Source: Desulfobacteraceae bacterium
GTDB lineage: Bacteria > Desulfobacterota > Desulfobacteria > Desulfobacterales > JAABRJ01
Assembly: GCA_022340425.1 (NCBI GenBank)
Contig: JAJDNY010000056.1
Span: forward strand, 1-49,227
DNA: 49,227 bases
Direction of reading: 5' to 3'
Shown: piece by piece, positions 40,492 through 48,819 of the stretch
Position numbering within the stretch: the stretch's first letter is position 1
Layout: the number at the start of each line of letters is the position of its first letter
Program-made: the position numbers and the translations under genes
The notes under the pieces: model-generated
Told to the model about the DNA's origin: nothing
Seen by the model: only the letters and a program-made list of their open reading frames with translations
The model's database searches: none

Positions 40492-42915
40492 ATGAAACAG
40501 CCGAGCCGCTGGGTGGTTTTCCTCATCGCGCTGGCCCTCTGGGGACTTTCGCCCATGAACGCGGGCGCCCGGGAGCTGCCGGTGATCCGTATCGGCATCC
40601 TGCGGGACGGCCCGGCCGTGCGCTTTCCGGAAACCCGCGCGATCCTGCAGGAGGAGATTCTGGCGTTGACCACCGCCGAGTTTGACGTGCGCTTTCCGCC
40701 CGCCGCGGACCGCGACGGCAACTGGGAGCCGGCCCGCATCCGCGCTGCCCTGGACGGTCTCCTGGCCGACCCGCAGGTCGATATCGTGGTCACCCTGGGG
40801 GCCATCGCCTCCAATGAAGCCTTCCGCCGCGGCCCACTGCCCAAACCGGTTATCGCCGCGGCCGTAATCGACGCCAAGCTTCAAAACCTGCCACGGCGCA
40901 ACGAGGGCAGCGGCGTGCGCAACCTCGCCTACATCGATGCCTTCAAAAGCTTCGAACGCGACATCCGGGCGTTTCATGAGCTCACGGGACTGCGGCACCT
41001 CGGCGTCCTGGTGGACCACCTGCTGCTGGCCGAATTCCCCCGGCTGCAGTCCGCCGCCGAAGACCTTGGCCGGCAGTTGGGGGCCCGGATCACCCTCCAA
41101 CCGGTGACGGCCGACCCCGAGGCCGCCCTGGCCCTCCTGCCCCGGGACGTCGACGCGGTTTATATCACCCCGCTGCTGCGTTTCCCGCCGGAGGCCTTTC
41201 AGCTGCTGACCGCGGAACTCAAATGCCGCCGGCTGCCGAGCTTTTCCATGTGGGGCCGGGACGAGGTCGCCCTCGGGATTTTTGCCAGCCTGGCGCCGTC
41301 CACGGATTTCGAGCGCCTAGCGCGCCGGATCGCTCTCAACATCCAGCGCATCCTGTTGGGCGAGGCCCCGGAAGACCTGCCGGTCTCCTTTGCCGCCGGC
41401 CGCCGGCTGAGCATCAACATGGCGACGGCGCGGGCGATTGACCGCAGTCCCGGGTGGTACCTGCGCACCGAGGCCGATCTCATCCACGACGACCCCCAGG
41501 AGGGAGGCCATCGGCTGACCTTGAAAAGCGCCATCGACGAAGCCCTCAGCGCCAACCTGGAGCTGGCTGCCGCAGGCCGAGCGGTCAGCGCCGGCGAAGC
41601 CAGCGTCGATGAGGCCCGCAGCTCCCTGCTGCCGCAACTGGACGTCGCCAGCCAGGGAGTCGTGATCGACGAGGACCGCGCCGAGGCCAGTTTGGGCCTA
41701 CAGCCCGAGCGCGTCTGGCAGGGCACGGCCAGCCTCAGCCAGCTGCTTTACTCCGAGGAGGCCTGGGCCGACTACGCCATCCAGCAGCATTTGCAGGCGG
41801 CCCGGGTCAAGGAACGCGACGCCCGCCTGCTGGACGTCGTCCTGGAAACCGCCGAGGCCTACCTCAACCTGCTGCGGGCCGAGAACTTCGCCCGCATTCA
41901 GCAGGACAACCTGCGCTTGACGCGCGCCAACCTCGAACGCGCCCGGGTGCGGCTCTCCACCGGGATGTCCGACCGCTCCGAGGTTTTCCGCTGGGAAAGC
42001 GCCATCGCCACCAGCCGCAGAAACGTCCTGGAGGCCCAGGCAACCGTCCGCCAGGCGATGCTGCAGCTCAACCGCCTGCTGCACCGGCCGCAGGAGGATG
42101 TCATCAGCGCCGCCGAAACCGACCTGGACGACCCCCTGCTGATGATCGCCGACCCGCGAATGCTGCACTGGATGGACAGCCCCCGAGACTTCGATCGTTT
42201 GCGGGACCTGTTGGTGCGCGACGGCCTGAGGCTTTCCCCGGACCTCAACCGCCTGGATTTCGTCATCGCCGCCCAGCAGCGCGCCTTGGTGGCCGCCAAA
42301 CGCGCCCACTGGCTGCCCACCGTCCTCCTGCAGGGCAGCGTCAGCGAGGCCTTTGCGACATCCGGCGCCGGTTCGCAAAGCCCCGAGTTCCAAGTGCTGC
42401 CGGAGCTGCCGCCCCTGACCCTGCCCGAGGCCGACGACACCGACTGGCGCGTTGCCCTCCAGGCGCGCCTGCCGCTTTTCACCAGCGGCGGTCAGTCGGC
42501 CAAGGTCCGCCGGATCAGCGAGGAGAAGGCCCGCCTGCAGCTGGAGCGGCGGGCGGCGGCCGAGCGCGTCGAGCAGAAAATCCGCAGCGCCCTTTTCCAG
42601 ACCAGCGTTTCCTATCCAAACATCCGACTGTCGCGCGACGCCGCCCAAGCGGCGCGCCAGAACCTCAACCTGGTCACCGACGCCTACACCCGCGGGGCCG
42701 TCCCCATCGTCACCCTGCTGGACGCCCAGAACAACAGCCGGGTGGCCGAGCAGGTGGCAGCCAACGCCGTCTACAACTTCCTGATCGACCTGATGCGCGT
42801 CCAGCGGGCCGCCGGTCGGTTTTCGCTGCTGATGGCCGCCGAGGAGCGTGAAGCCTGGCTCCAGGAGCTCGACAGCCTTTACCGCGCTCCGCGGGCGGCC
42901 CCGCAAACCCCCTGA
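40492..42915 (+). CDS. Fusion of a substrate-binding-protein domain to a TolC-family outer membrane factor
   Basis: An 807-residue exported protein. Signal peptide 1-27 (VVFLIALALWGLSPMNAGA). Residues about 30-320 resemble the ABC_sub_bind (TrpX-like) periplasmic binding fold: IRIGILRDGP, VDIVVTLGAIASNEA, HLGVLVDHLLLAEF, DVDAVYITPLLRFPPEAF and ending LSINMATARAI. Residues about 340-800 are a TolC/OEP domain with two alpha-helical repeats (LKSAIDEALSANLELAAAG; AEAYLNLLRAENFARIQQDNLRLTRANLERARVRLSTG; then NLNLVTDAYTRGAVPIVTLLDAQN). A normal TolC protein is 430-500 residues. It leads the operon with an RND adaptor and pump. The binding domain would sit on the periplasmic side and may sense or load the substrate; that is inference. 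Confidence 0.88.
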   Translation: MKQPSRWVVFLIALALWGLSPMNAGARELPVIRIGILRDGPAVRFPETRAILQEEILALTTAEFDVRFPPAADRDGNWEPARIRAALDGLLADPQVDIVVTLGAIASNEAFRRGPLPKPVIAAAVIDAKLQNLPRRNEGSGVRNLAYIDAFKSFERDIRAFHELTGLRHLGVLVDHLLLAEFPRLQSAAEDLGRQLGARITLQPVTADPEAALALLPRDVDAVYITPLLRFPPEAFQLLTAELKCRRLPSFSMWGRDEVALGIFASLAPSTDFERLARRIALNIQRILLGEAPEDLPVSFAAGRRLSINMATARAIDRSPGWYLRTEADLIHDDPQEGGHRLTLKSAIDEALSANLELAAAGRAVSAGEASVDEARSSLLPQLDVASQGVVIDEDRAEASLGLQPERVWQGTASLSQLLYSEEAWADYAIQQHLQAARVKERDARLLDVVLETAEAYLNLLRAENFARIQQDNLRLTRANLERARVRLSTGMSDRSEVFRWESAIATSRRNVLEAQATVRQAMLQLNRLLHRPQEDVISAAETDLDDPLLMIADPRMLHWMDSPRDFDRLRDLLVRDGLRLSPDLNRLDFVIAAQQRALVAAKRAHWLPTVLLQGSVSEAFATSGAGSQSPEFQVLPELPPLTLPEADDTDWRVALQARLPLFTSGGQSAKVRRISEEKARLQLERRAAAERVEQKIRSALFQTSVSYPNIRLSRDAAQAARQNLNLVTDAYTRGAVPIVTLLDAQNNSRVAEQVAANAVYNFLIDLMRVQRAAGRFSLLMAAEEREAWLQELDSLYRAPRAAPQTP

Positions 42916-42964
42916 CGGGCCGCCCCACGGACGTCTGTTCCAGCCGCCGAGGATAGTCGATAAG

Positions 42965-44053
42965 ATGATACCGAAACCGCTGTCGTTTACACTGGTCTGC
43001 CTGATGGTGGCCGCCCTGCAGGGCTGCGGCAGGGGCGATGAGCCCCCCCGCCGGGAGCCGGTGCGACCGGTCCGCTGTGTGCGCGTGGCGCCCACACCGG
43101 CCGCGGAAGTCCGCACCTTTGCCGGCATCAGCAAGGCGGCCCGCGAATTCAGCCTCAGTTTCCGCGTCGGCGGCACCATCGCGTTCATCGGGGTCGCCGT
43201 CGGCGACCACCTGCAGGCGGGTCAGCCGATCGCCCGCCTGGACCCCACCGATTACCAGCTGAACCTCCGCAAAGCCGAGGCCGCCCTGGCCAGCGCCGAG
43301 GCCGAGACCCGCAACGCCGCCGCCAATTTCGAGCGCATGCGGGCCCTCTACGAAAACCGCAATGCCTCCCGCAACGATCTGGACGCCGCCCGCGCGGCCT
43401 ACGAATCCAGCCAGGCCAGTGTCCGCGCGCTTCACCAGCAGGCCGCGCTGGCTCGCCGCCAGCTGGACTACACCCGCCTGAACGCACCGGCCGCGGCCTG
43501 CGCCGTGGCCCAGGTGCCGGTGGAGGTCAACGAGAACGTGACCCCCGGTCAGGCCGTGGCCGTGATCGCCTGCGGCAGTCAGCCAGAGGTCAAGGTGGCC
43601 GTCCCGGAGGGCGTCATCGGCCGCATCCGGGAAAAGGGGCGGGCCACGGCAACCTTCGACATCATCCCGGATGAAGCCTTTGCGACGGTGGTCACCGAGG
43701 TGGGGGTCGCGGCGGTGGGAGGCGACACCACCTTTCCGGTCACCGTCCGTCTGGAGACCGCCGACAGCCGCATCCGGCCCGGGATGGCGGCCGCGGTCAG
43801 CTTCTACCTGGAAGGCGCCGCCGGGCGGATCTTCCTGCCGCCCGCCGCCGTGGGCGAAGACGAAAAGGGGCGGTTCGTCTTTACGCTGGAGCGCCTGGCA
43901 GGCGGTTTCGGCATCGCCCACCGCCGGGCGGTGGAGGTGGGCCCGATCGGGGCCGCGGGGCTGGAGATCGTCGCGGGGCTCAGCCCCGACGAGCTGGTGG
44001 TGACCGCGGGGGTCAGCCGGATCCAGGAAGGGCTCAAGGTCAAACTGCCGTAA
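42965..44053 (+). CDS. RND efflux periplasmic adaptor (membrane fusion protein), lipoprotein
   Basis: Links the inner-membrane pump to the outer-membrane channel. The signal (LSFTLVCLMVAALQGC) ends in a lipobox Cys, so it is probably lipid-anchored. The core has the barrel-sandwich half EFSLSFRVGGTIAFIGVAVGDHLQAGQPIARLDPTDYQ, an alpha hairpin of about 70 residues (ALASAEAETRNAAANFERMRALYE to QAALARRQLDYTRLNAP) and the returning half, then the beta-barrel and membrane-proximal domains. The returning hybrid motif lacks the usual DG (APAAACAVAQVPVEVNENVTPGQ), a small deviation. The 362 residues are normal. It lies 49 bases after the SBP-TolC gene. Confidence 0.93.
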   Translation: MIPKPLSFTLVCLMVAALQGCGRGDEPPRREPVRPVRCVRVAPTPAAEVRTFAGISKAAREFSLSFRVGGTIAFIGVAVGDHLQAGQPIARLDPTDYQLNLRKAEAALASAEAETRNAAANFERMRALYENRNASRNDLDAARAAYESSQASVRALHQQAALARRQLDYTRLNAPAAACAVAQVPVEVNENVTPGQAVAVIACGSQPEVKVAVPEGVIGRIREKGRATATFDIIPDEAFATVVTEVGVAAVGGDTTFPVTVRLETADSRIRPGMAAAVSFYLEGAAGRIFLPPAAVGEDEKGRFVFTLERLAGGFGIAHRRAVEVGPIGAAGLEIVAGLSPDELVVTAGVSRIQEGLKVKLP

Positions 44054-44109
44054 AGACCCGTTTTTCCCCGGCGCAGCGCCGCCAGCGGGCATCCCAAGGA
44101 CCGCTTGCC

Positions 44110-47100
44110 GTGAACATCACCCGCTTTGCGATCGAAAAAAACCGGATCACCACCGTTTCCCTGCTGATCGTCCTCCTCGGCGGGATCATGGCCTACCAGC
44201 GCTCGCCACGGGATTACGATCCGGGCTTCATCATCCGCGCGGCCCAGGTGGTGACCTATTTTCCCGGCGCCAGCCCCGAGCGGGTGGAGCTGCTGGTCAC
44301 CGACAAGCTGGAAAAGGCCATCCAGGAAATCCCGGAACTGGATTACATCAAAAGCCAGTCCAAAACCGGCCTTTCCATCATTCGCGTGGAGATCCGGGAG
44401 CGCTACACGGCCATGCGCCCCATCTGGGACAACCTGCGGCGCAAGGTCGCCGCGGCCACCCCGGGGCTGCCCGAAGGGATCGTCGGCCCGTTTGTCAACG
44501 ATGAATTCGGAGACGTCTTCGGCATCGTCCTCGGTCTGACCGGCGAGGGTTTCTCCTACCCGGAGCTCAAGGAGGTCGCCGACCAGATTCGGGACGAGCT
44601 GCTGCGCATCGAGGATGTCGCCAAGGTGGAAATTTACGGCGCCCAGGAAGAGCGCATCTTCGTGGAGTTCAACAACGCCCGCCTGTCCCGGCTGGGGCTC
44701 TCGCCCCACCAGCTGATGGGCATCCTGGAAGGCCGCAACATCATCATCCCCGGCGGCGACCTGGTGGTCGGACCCGAGCGGATCGTGCTGGAGCCTTCGG
44801 GCAATTTCGAATCGTTGGAGGACCTGCGCCGGACGGTCATCAGCATTCCCGGACAGCGGGAACTGCTGTTCCTGGAGGACATCGTCGACATCCGGCGCGG
44901 CACCGTCGACCCGCCCCGAACCCTGATGCACACCAGCGGCGCGCCCTCCCTGGGGCTGGCGGTCTCCATGCGCGCCGGCGGCAACCTGATCGAATTGGGC
45001 AGGGCCGTCAGGGCCACCCTGGAGCGTCTGGAGGGACGCTACCCGCTGGGCATCGAAATCGAAACCCTCAGCTTTCAGCCCGAGGAGGTGGACCGCAAGA
45101 TTCTCAGCTTTCGGGACAACCTGCTGCAGTCCATGGGGGTGGTGGTCGCCGTGATGGTGGTCACCCTGGGCCTGCGCACGGGGCTGCTGGTGGCCTCCCT
45201 GATCCCCATGACGATCCTGATGGCCTTGGGCCTCATGTACCTGCTGGGGATCGGGCTGGACCAAGTGTCGCTGGCGGCCCTGATCATCTCTCTCGGCATG
45301 CTGGTGGACAACGCCATCGTGATGACCGAATCGATCATGGTCCAGATGGCCGAGGGCAAGGCGCGCGTGGCCGCAGCGGTGGATTCGGCCCGCGAGCTGA
45401 TCGTGCCCCTCCTGACCTCCTCGCTGACCACGGCCGCGGCCTTTCTGCCGATTTTTCTGGCCAAATCCAGCACCGGCGAATACACCGCCCCGCTTTTCAA
45501 GGTGGTCTCCCTGACCCTGCTCTCCTCGTGGCTGCTGGCGCTGACCATGATCCCCATGCTGTGTGTCCGCTTCCTCCGGGTCGCGCCGCGCACGGAGCGC
45601 TTGGACTCCCGGGCCTACCGGTTCTACCGCTTCTTTCTGGTCACCGGCCTCAAGCACCGCGGCCTGACCCTGACGCTGGTGGCGCTGATGTTCGCCGCCG
45701 CGGTCTATGGCGCCCGTTTCCTGCCGGTGATCTTTTTCCCCCCCTCCGAGCGGGCCTATTTCAAGGCCGAACTGACCCTGCCGGCGGGCAGCGCCATCGA
45801 GACCACCGAAAGCGTGTTGAACGCGGTCGAGGCCTTCATCCGCGCCCGGCTGATGCCCCCTTCGGGGCGCGGCCAGGGGGTCGTCAGCTGGGCGAGTCAC
45901 ATCGCCTCCGACGGACCGCGCTTCGTGCTCCAGCACCAGCCCAACCCCGGCACCCCCGAACACGCCCTGATGGTGATCACCACCCCCGGCCCGGCTGCCA
46001 TCGGCCCGGTGATGGATGCCCTGGACGCCTACGTTTCGCAGAATTTCCCCGATGCCGAGCTGAAAATGGACCGCATCGAAAACGGCCCACCCATCCGCCA
46101 CCCGGTGGAATTCCGGATATCGGGCAAGGACCCGCATGTGCTCTTCGAAATCGCCGACGGGGTCAAGCAGCGCCTGCGCCGCCTGGACGGCGCCCGCAAC
46201 ATCAAGGACGACTGGGGGCAGCGCAGCAAGAAGCTCGTGGTTCAGGTCAACCAGCCGCGGGCCCGGCGCGCCGGGGTGACCAGCCGGGACATCGCACTGT
46301 CGCTTCAGACCGATTTGAGCGGATTCGAATTGAGCGCCTACCGTGAGGAAGACCAGGTGATCCCCATCGTTCTGCGCTCGGTGGCCGCCGAGCGCCAGGA
46401 CATCGGCAAGCTGGAGAGCCTCAACGTCTACGCCCAGGCAACCGGCCGCTCGGTGCCCCTCAAGCAGGTGGCGGAAATCAGCCTCGCCTGGCAGTACGCC
46501 GAGATCGTGCGCCGCGACCGGCTGAAAACCGTGACGGTCAGTGCGGACCTCCTGCCGGGGGTGACGGCCAGCGAGATCACCCGCCAGATCGTACCCTGGC
46601 TGGAGGCCCAGGCGCCCACCTGGCCCGTCGGCTACCGCTTCGAGCTGGGCGGCGAGGCGGAAACCTCCGAGAAGGCCAACGCCTCCATCCGGGACCAGGT
46701 GCCGGCGGCGGTCTTCATCATCCTGCTGCTGCTGGTGGCCCAGTTCAATTCCCTGCGCCGCACCCTGATCATCATGGTGACCATCCCGCTGGGGTTCATC
46801 GGCGTGATCATCGGCCTTTTCGCCGCCCGTCTCTATTTCGGCTTCATGACCCTGCTGGGGATCATTTCCCTGGCGGGCATCGTGGTCAACAACGCCATCG
46901 TGCTGCTGGAGCGCATCCGGCTGGAGGAGGAGGTCAACCGCCTGACGCCCCAGCAGGCCGTCGTGGCGGCCGGCCAGCGGCGGCTGCGGCCCATCATTCT
47001 GACCAGCGCCACCACGGTTTTCGGCCTGCTGCCCCTCTACCTCTGGGGGGGTGCGATGTGGGCGCCGCTGACGGTCGCCATCATGAGCGGCCTGATCTTC

Positions 47101-47184
47101 GCCACCTTTCTGAGCCTGGTGGTGGTGCCCGTCTTATACGCGCTGCTCTTCCGGGTGGGGTTCAAGGACTATCGCGGGGCGTAG
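44110..47184 (+). CDS. RND-superfamily efflux pump (AcrB-like)
   Basis: Proton-driven trimeric inner-membrane exporter of 1024 residues. Twelve membrane helices with two large periplasmic loops; N-terminus FAIEKNRITTVSLLIVLLGG. The proton relay in helix 4 reads LVDNAIVM with Asp400 and Asn401, and helix 10 reads VVNNAIVLLERIRLEEE with Asn in place of the AcrB lysine, a variant common outside the AcrB subgroup. Further motifs are LTSATTVFGLLPLYLWGG and the C-terminal FATFLSLVVVPVLYALL. It starts at GTG with AAGGA upstream, 56 bases after the adaptor. Substrate (drug, solvent, lipid or metabolite) is not predictable from sequence. Confidence 0.94.
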   Translation: MNITRFAIEKNRITTVSLLIVLLGGIMAYQRSPRDYDPGFIIRAAQVVTYFPGASPERVELLVTDKLEKAIQEIPELDYIKSQSKTGLSIIRVEIRERYTAMRPIWDNLRRKVAAATPGLPEGIVGPFVNDEFGDVFGIVLGLTGEGFSYPELKEVADQIRDELLRIEDVAKVEIYGAQEERIFVEFNNARLSRLGLSPHQLMGILEGRNIIIPGGDLVVGPERIVLEPSGNFESLEDLRRTVISIPGQRELLFLEDIVDIRRGTVDPPRTLMHTSGAPSLGLAVSMRAGGNLIELGRAVRATLERLEGRYPLGIEIETLSFQPEEVDRKILSFRDNLLQSMGVVVAVMVVTLGLRTGLLVASLIPMTILMALGLMYLLGIGLDQVSLAALIISLGMLVDNAIVMTESIMVQMAEGKARVAAAVDSARELIVPLLTSSLTTAAAFLPIFLAKSSTGEYTAPLFKVVSLTLLSSWLLALTMIPMLCVRFLRVAPRTERLDSRAYRFYRFFLVTGLKHRGLTLTLVALMFAAAVYGARFLPVIFFPPSERAYFKAELTLPAGSAIETTESVLNAVEAFIRARLMPPSGRGQGVVSWASHIASDGPRFVLQHQPNPGTPEHALMVITTPGPAAIGPVMDALDAYVSQNFPDAELKMDRIENGPPIRHPVEFRISGKDPHVLFEIADGVKQRLRRLDGARNIKDDWGQRSKKLVVQVNQPRARRAGVTSRDIALSLQTDLSGFELSAYREEDQVIPIVLRSVAAERQDIGKLESLNVYAQATGRSVPLKQVAEISLAWQYAEIVRRDRLKTVTVSADLLPGVTASEITRQIVPWLEAQAPTWPVGYRFELGGEAETSEKANASIRDQVPAAVFIILLLLVAQFNSLRRTLIIMVTIPLGFIGVIIGLFAARLYFGFMTLLGIISLAGIVVNNAIVLLERIRLEEEVNRLTPQQAVVAAGQRRLRPIILTSATTVFGLLPLYLWGGAMWAPLTVAIMSGLIFATFLSLVVVPVLYALLFRVGFKDYRGA

Positions 47185-47220
47185 CGGGAGGGAAAAGGCT
47201 GCGGCATAGCAACCCACCCG
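47185..47220. terminator. Possible bidirectional hairpin between convergent genes
   Basis: CGGGAGGG (47185-47192) and CCCACCCG (47213-47220) pair with one mismatch around a 20-base loop, filling the whole gap between the RND pump stop and the HdrB-like gene stop. There is no T tract, so termination is uncertain. Confidence 0.35.
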
Positions 47221-48096
47221 CTATTCAATCAGCCCTTTTGATTTCAGCATGGGCAGCGGATCGACCAGTTGCCGGGCAAACCATCCGCAATAGTTTTTTT
47301 CTCCCATCGCCAGCGACAAAAGCTCCGAAAAATGCAGCGTCGGGATTTTATCTTTGCGGTTGCAGCGCAGCTCCAGGTTCAAGTGGCACATGGCGCAGGC
47401 GGTGACAATGCAGTCCGCGCCGATGTCCACTGCGCCCCTCATGATGTCGTTGACGATCGGGGTGACCACATCCGGGCGGGCGGCGGAAAGGAAGGTCCCG
47501 CAGCATTGGGATGCAAACGCCCAGCGCAGGGGTTCGGCACCAAGGGCTGCCAAGGTTTTTTCCATGAGCCCGTGGTAGTTTTTTTCATGCCGCATGTCCG
47601 GCGGGCGATTCAACATGCAGCCGTAGTATGGAACAAACCGGATGCCCGTCAGGGGTTTTTGGCGCCCGTTGAGATAAGGCTTCAAGTCCCGGCTCACCAG
47701 AAACTCGAAAAAGTGGATGATGCTCAGAGCCTGGTCAAAAGGCCGATCCCACATATTCTGATAATGTTTGCGTGCGGATTGACTTTTTTTCAGGAGCAGT
47801 TGGGCGTGCCGCAAACGCAACAGACAACTGGGGCAGGCCGCCAGCAGCATTTTTCCGGGAGGAACCAGGGACAGGTTGCGGGAGGCCAGATCAAAGGCCA
47901 GATCGGAGTGGATGCTGTGGGCCGAGGAGGTCCCGCAGCAGTTCCAGTCCGGCAACTCGACCAGATTGTATCCCATGCGGTGAAATACATTGATCAGGGA
48001 CTGGTTGTTTTCCTTGGCCGAGGTGGCCAGAGAGCATCCCGGGAAATAACAGATATCGGTTTGTTTTACACCCGAAGGCGTGGCATCAGTCGGCAT
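47221..48096 (-). CDS. HdrB-like heterodisulfide reductase subunit (CCG domains)
   Basis: Cytoplasmic protein of the HdrB family, which in methanogens carries non-cubane [4Fe-4S] clusters that reduce a disulfide; in sulfate reducers HdrB-like proteins take part in electron transfer to unknown thiol or quinone acceptors. The two CCG motifs appear as DWNCCGTSSAHS with ACPSC, and SQCCGTFLSA with ACAMCHLNLE; the N-terminus is ICYFPGCSLATSAKE. The 291-residue length fits. I start at the ATG after GGGAAGGG; an ATG eight codons upstream is possible. It overlaps the end of the HdrC-like gene by 11 bases, so the two are coupled. Confidence 0.92.
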   Translation of the reverse strand: MPTDATPSGVKQTDICYFPGCSLATSAKENNQSLINVFHRMGYNLVELPDWNCCGTSSAHSIHSDLAFDLASRNLSLVPPGKMLLAACPSCLLRLRHAQLLLKKSQSARKHYQNMWDRPFDQALSIIHFFEFLVSRDLKPYLNGRQKPLTGIRFVPYYGCMLNRPPDMRHEKNYHGLMEKTLAALGAEPLRWAFASQCCGTFLSAARPDVVTPIVNDIMRGAVDIGADCIVTACAMCHLNLELRCNRKDKIPTLHFSELLSLAMGEKNYCGWFARQLVDPLPMLKSKGLIE

Positions 48097-48676
48097 GGCT
48101 TCGCCCTTCCCATAGGCCATTGAAGAGATGCTTGATTTTGGCGATGTTTTTCACCCTGGAGGGCATCAAATCCAGTTTTCGTTTGGCGAGCATCTTAAGC
48201 CCCACATCCATGTCGGAAAACCAATCGCGGGTTCTGACCTTGTAGCGCAGCATGATTTCCAGTTTGTGCGTCCGCCCGTAGCGCGCCACCGTGTTTAAAA
48301 CCTCCCGGTGAAACCCCAGGATGCCGGGTTCCGCCACCGGCACCTGCCTCTCCAGCGCGATCTGCCGCAGGGCGTCCATGATGGCCGCGATGTCGATGGC
48401 CATGGGGCAGGCCATCGAGCAGGTGTGGCACCCCACACACAACCAGATGGTGGCGCAGCTCAGCGCCTGCTCCGTCTGTTTGAATTGCAACAGGCGAATG
48501 ACACCGTGCGGGTGATAATCCATCGCCTCGACAAACGGGCAGCCGCTGGCGCAGCACCGGCAGTGGAGGCAGGAATTGAAATCGACCCCGGAGCGACGGG
48601 TCACTTCAACACCGATATCGAAACCAGTTTTTTGTCCAGGCAACCTGATGATCGGCAGCGGCATATCGCCATTCAT
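48086..48676 (-). CDS. HdrC-like heterodisulfide reductase subunit (two [4Fe-4S])
   Basis: Small ferredoxin-like partner of HdrB. It has two cluster-binding motifs: C36-x2-C39-x2-C42-x3-C46-P (NSCLHCRCCASGCP) and C80-x2-C83-x2-C86-x3-C90-P (CVGCHTCSMACP), the standard HdrC pair, with IDIAAIMDALRQIA following. The C-terminal 90 residues are helical and basic. The start is weakly supported; I use MNGDMPLP, with a longer in-frame ATG (48781) that adds an Arg-rich leader. No hdrA is visible downstream or upstream, so this is an HdrBC unit without its flavoprotein within the window. Confidence 0.9.
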   Translation of the reverse strand: MNGDMPLPIIRLPGQKTGFDIGVEVTRRSGVDFNSCLHCRCCASGCPFVEAMDYHPHGVIRLLQFKQTEQALSCATIWLCVGCHTCSMACPMAIDIAAIMDALRQIALERQVPVAEPGILGFHREVLNTVARYGRTHKLEIMLRYKVRTRDWFSDMDVGLKMLAKRKLDLMPSRVKNIAKIKHLFNGLWEGRSHAD

Positions 48677-48819
48677 TGCAAAGCTTTCAATTTTTTCGAA
48701 TGAGTATGGTGATCGAGAGGATTTTCGGGCATCAAGGGATCGTTCACCCCTTCGATTCCGCTTGTTCCAACCGGAAATCAAAAATTGGAGATGGTCGTGC
48801 AGGTTCGATTCGGCTTGGG

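Noticed and set aside
43804-46137. A 777-codon open frame on the minus strand.
   Set aside because: Antisense to the adaptor and RND pump; His/Gln/Asp-rich shadow without recognisable domains.
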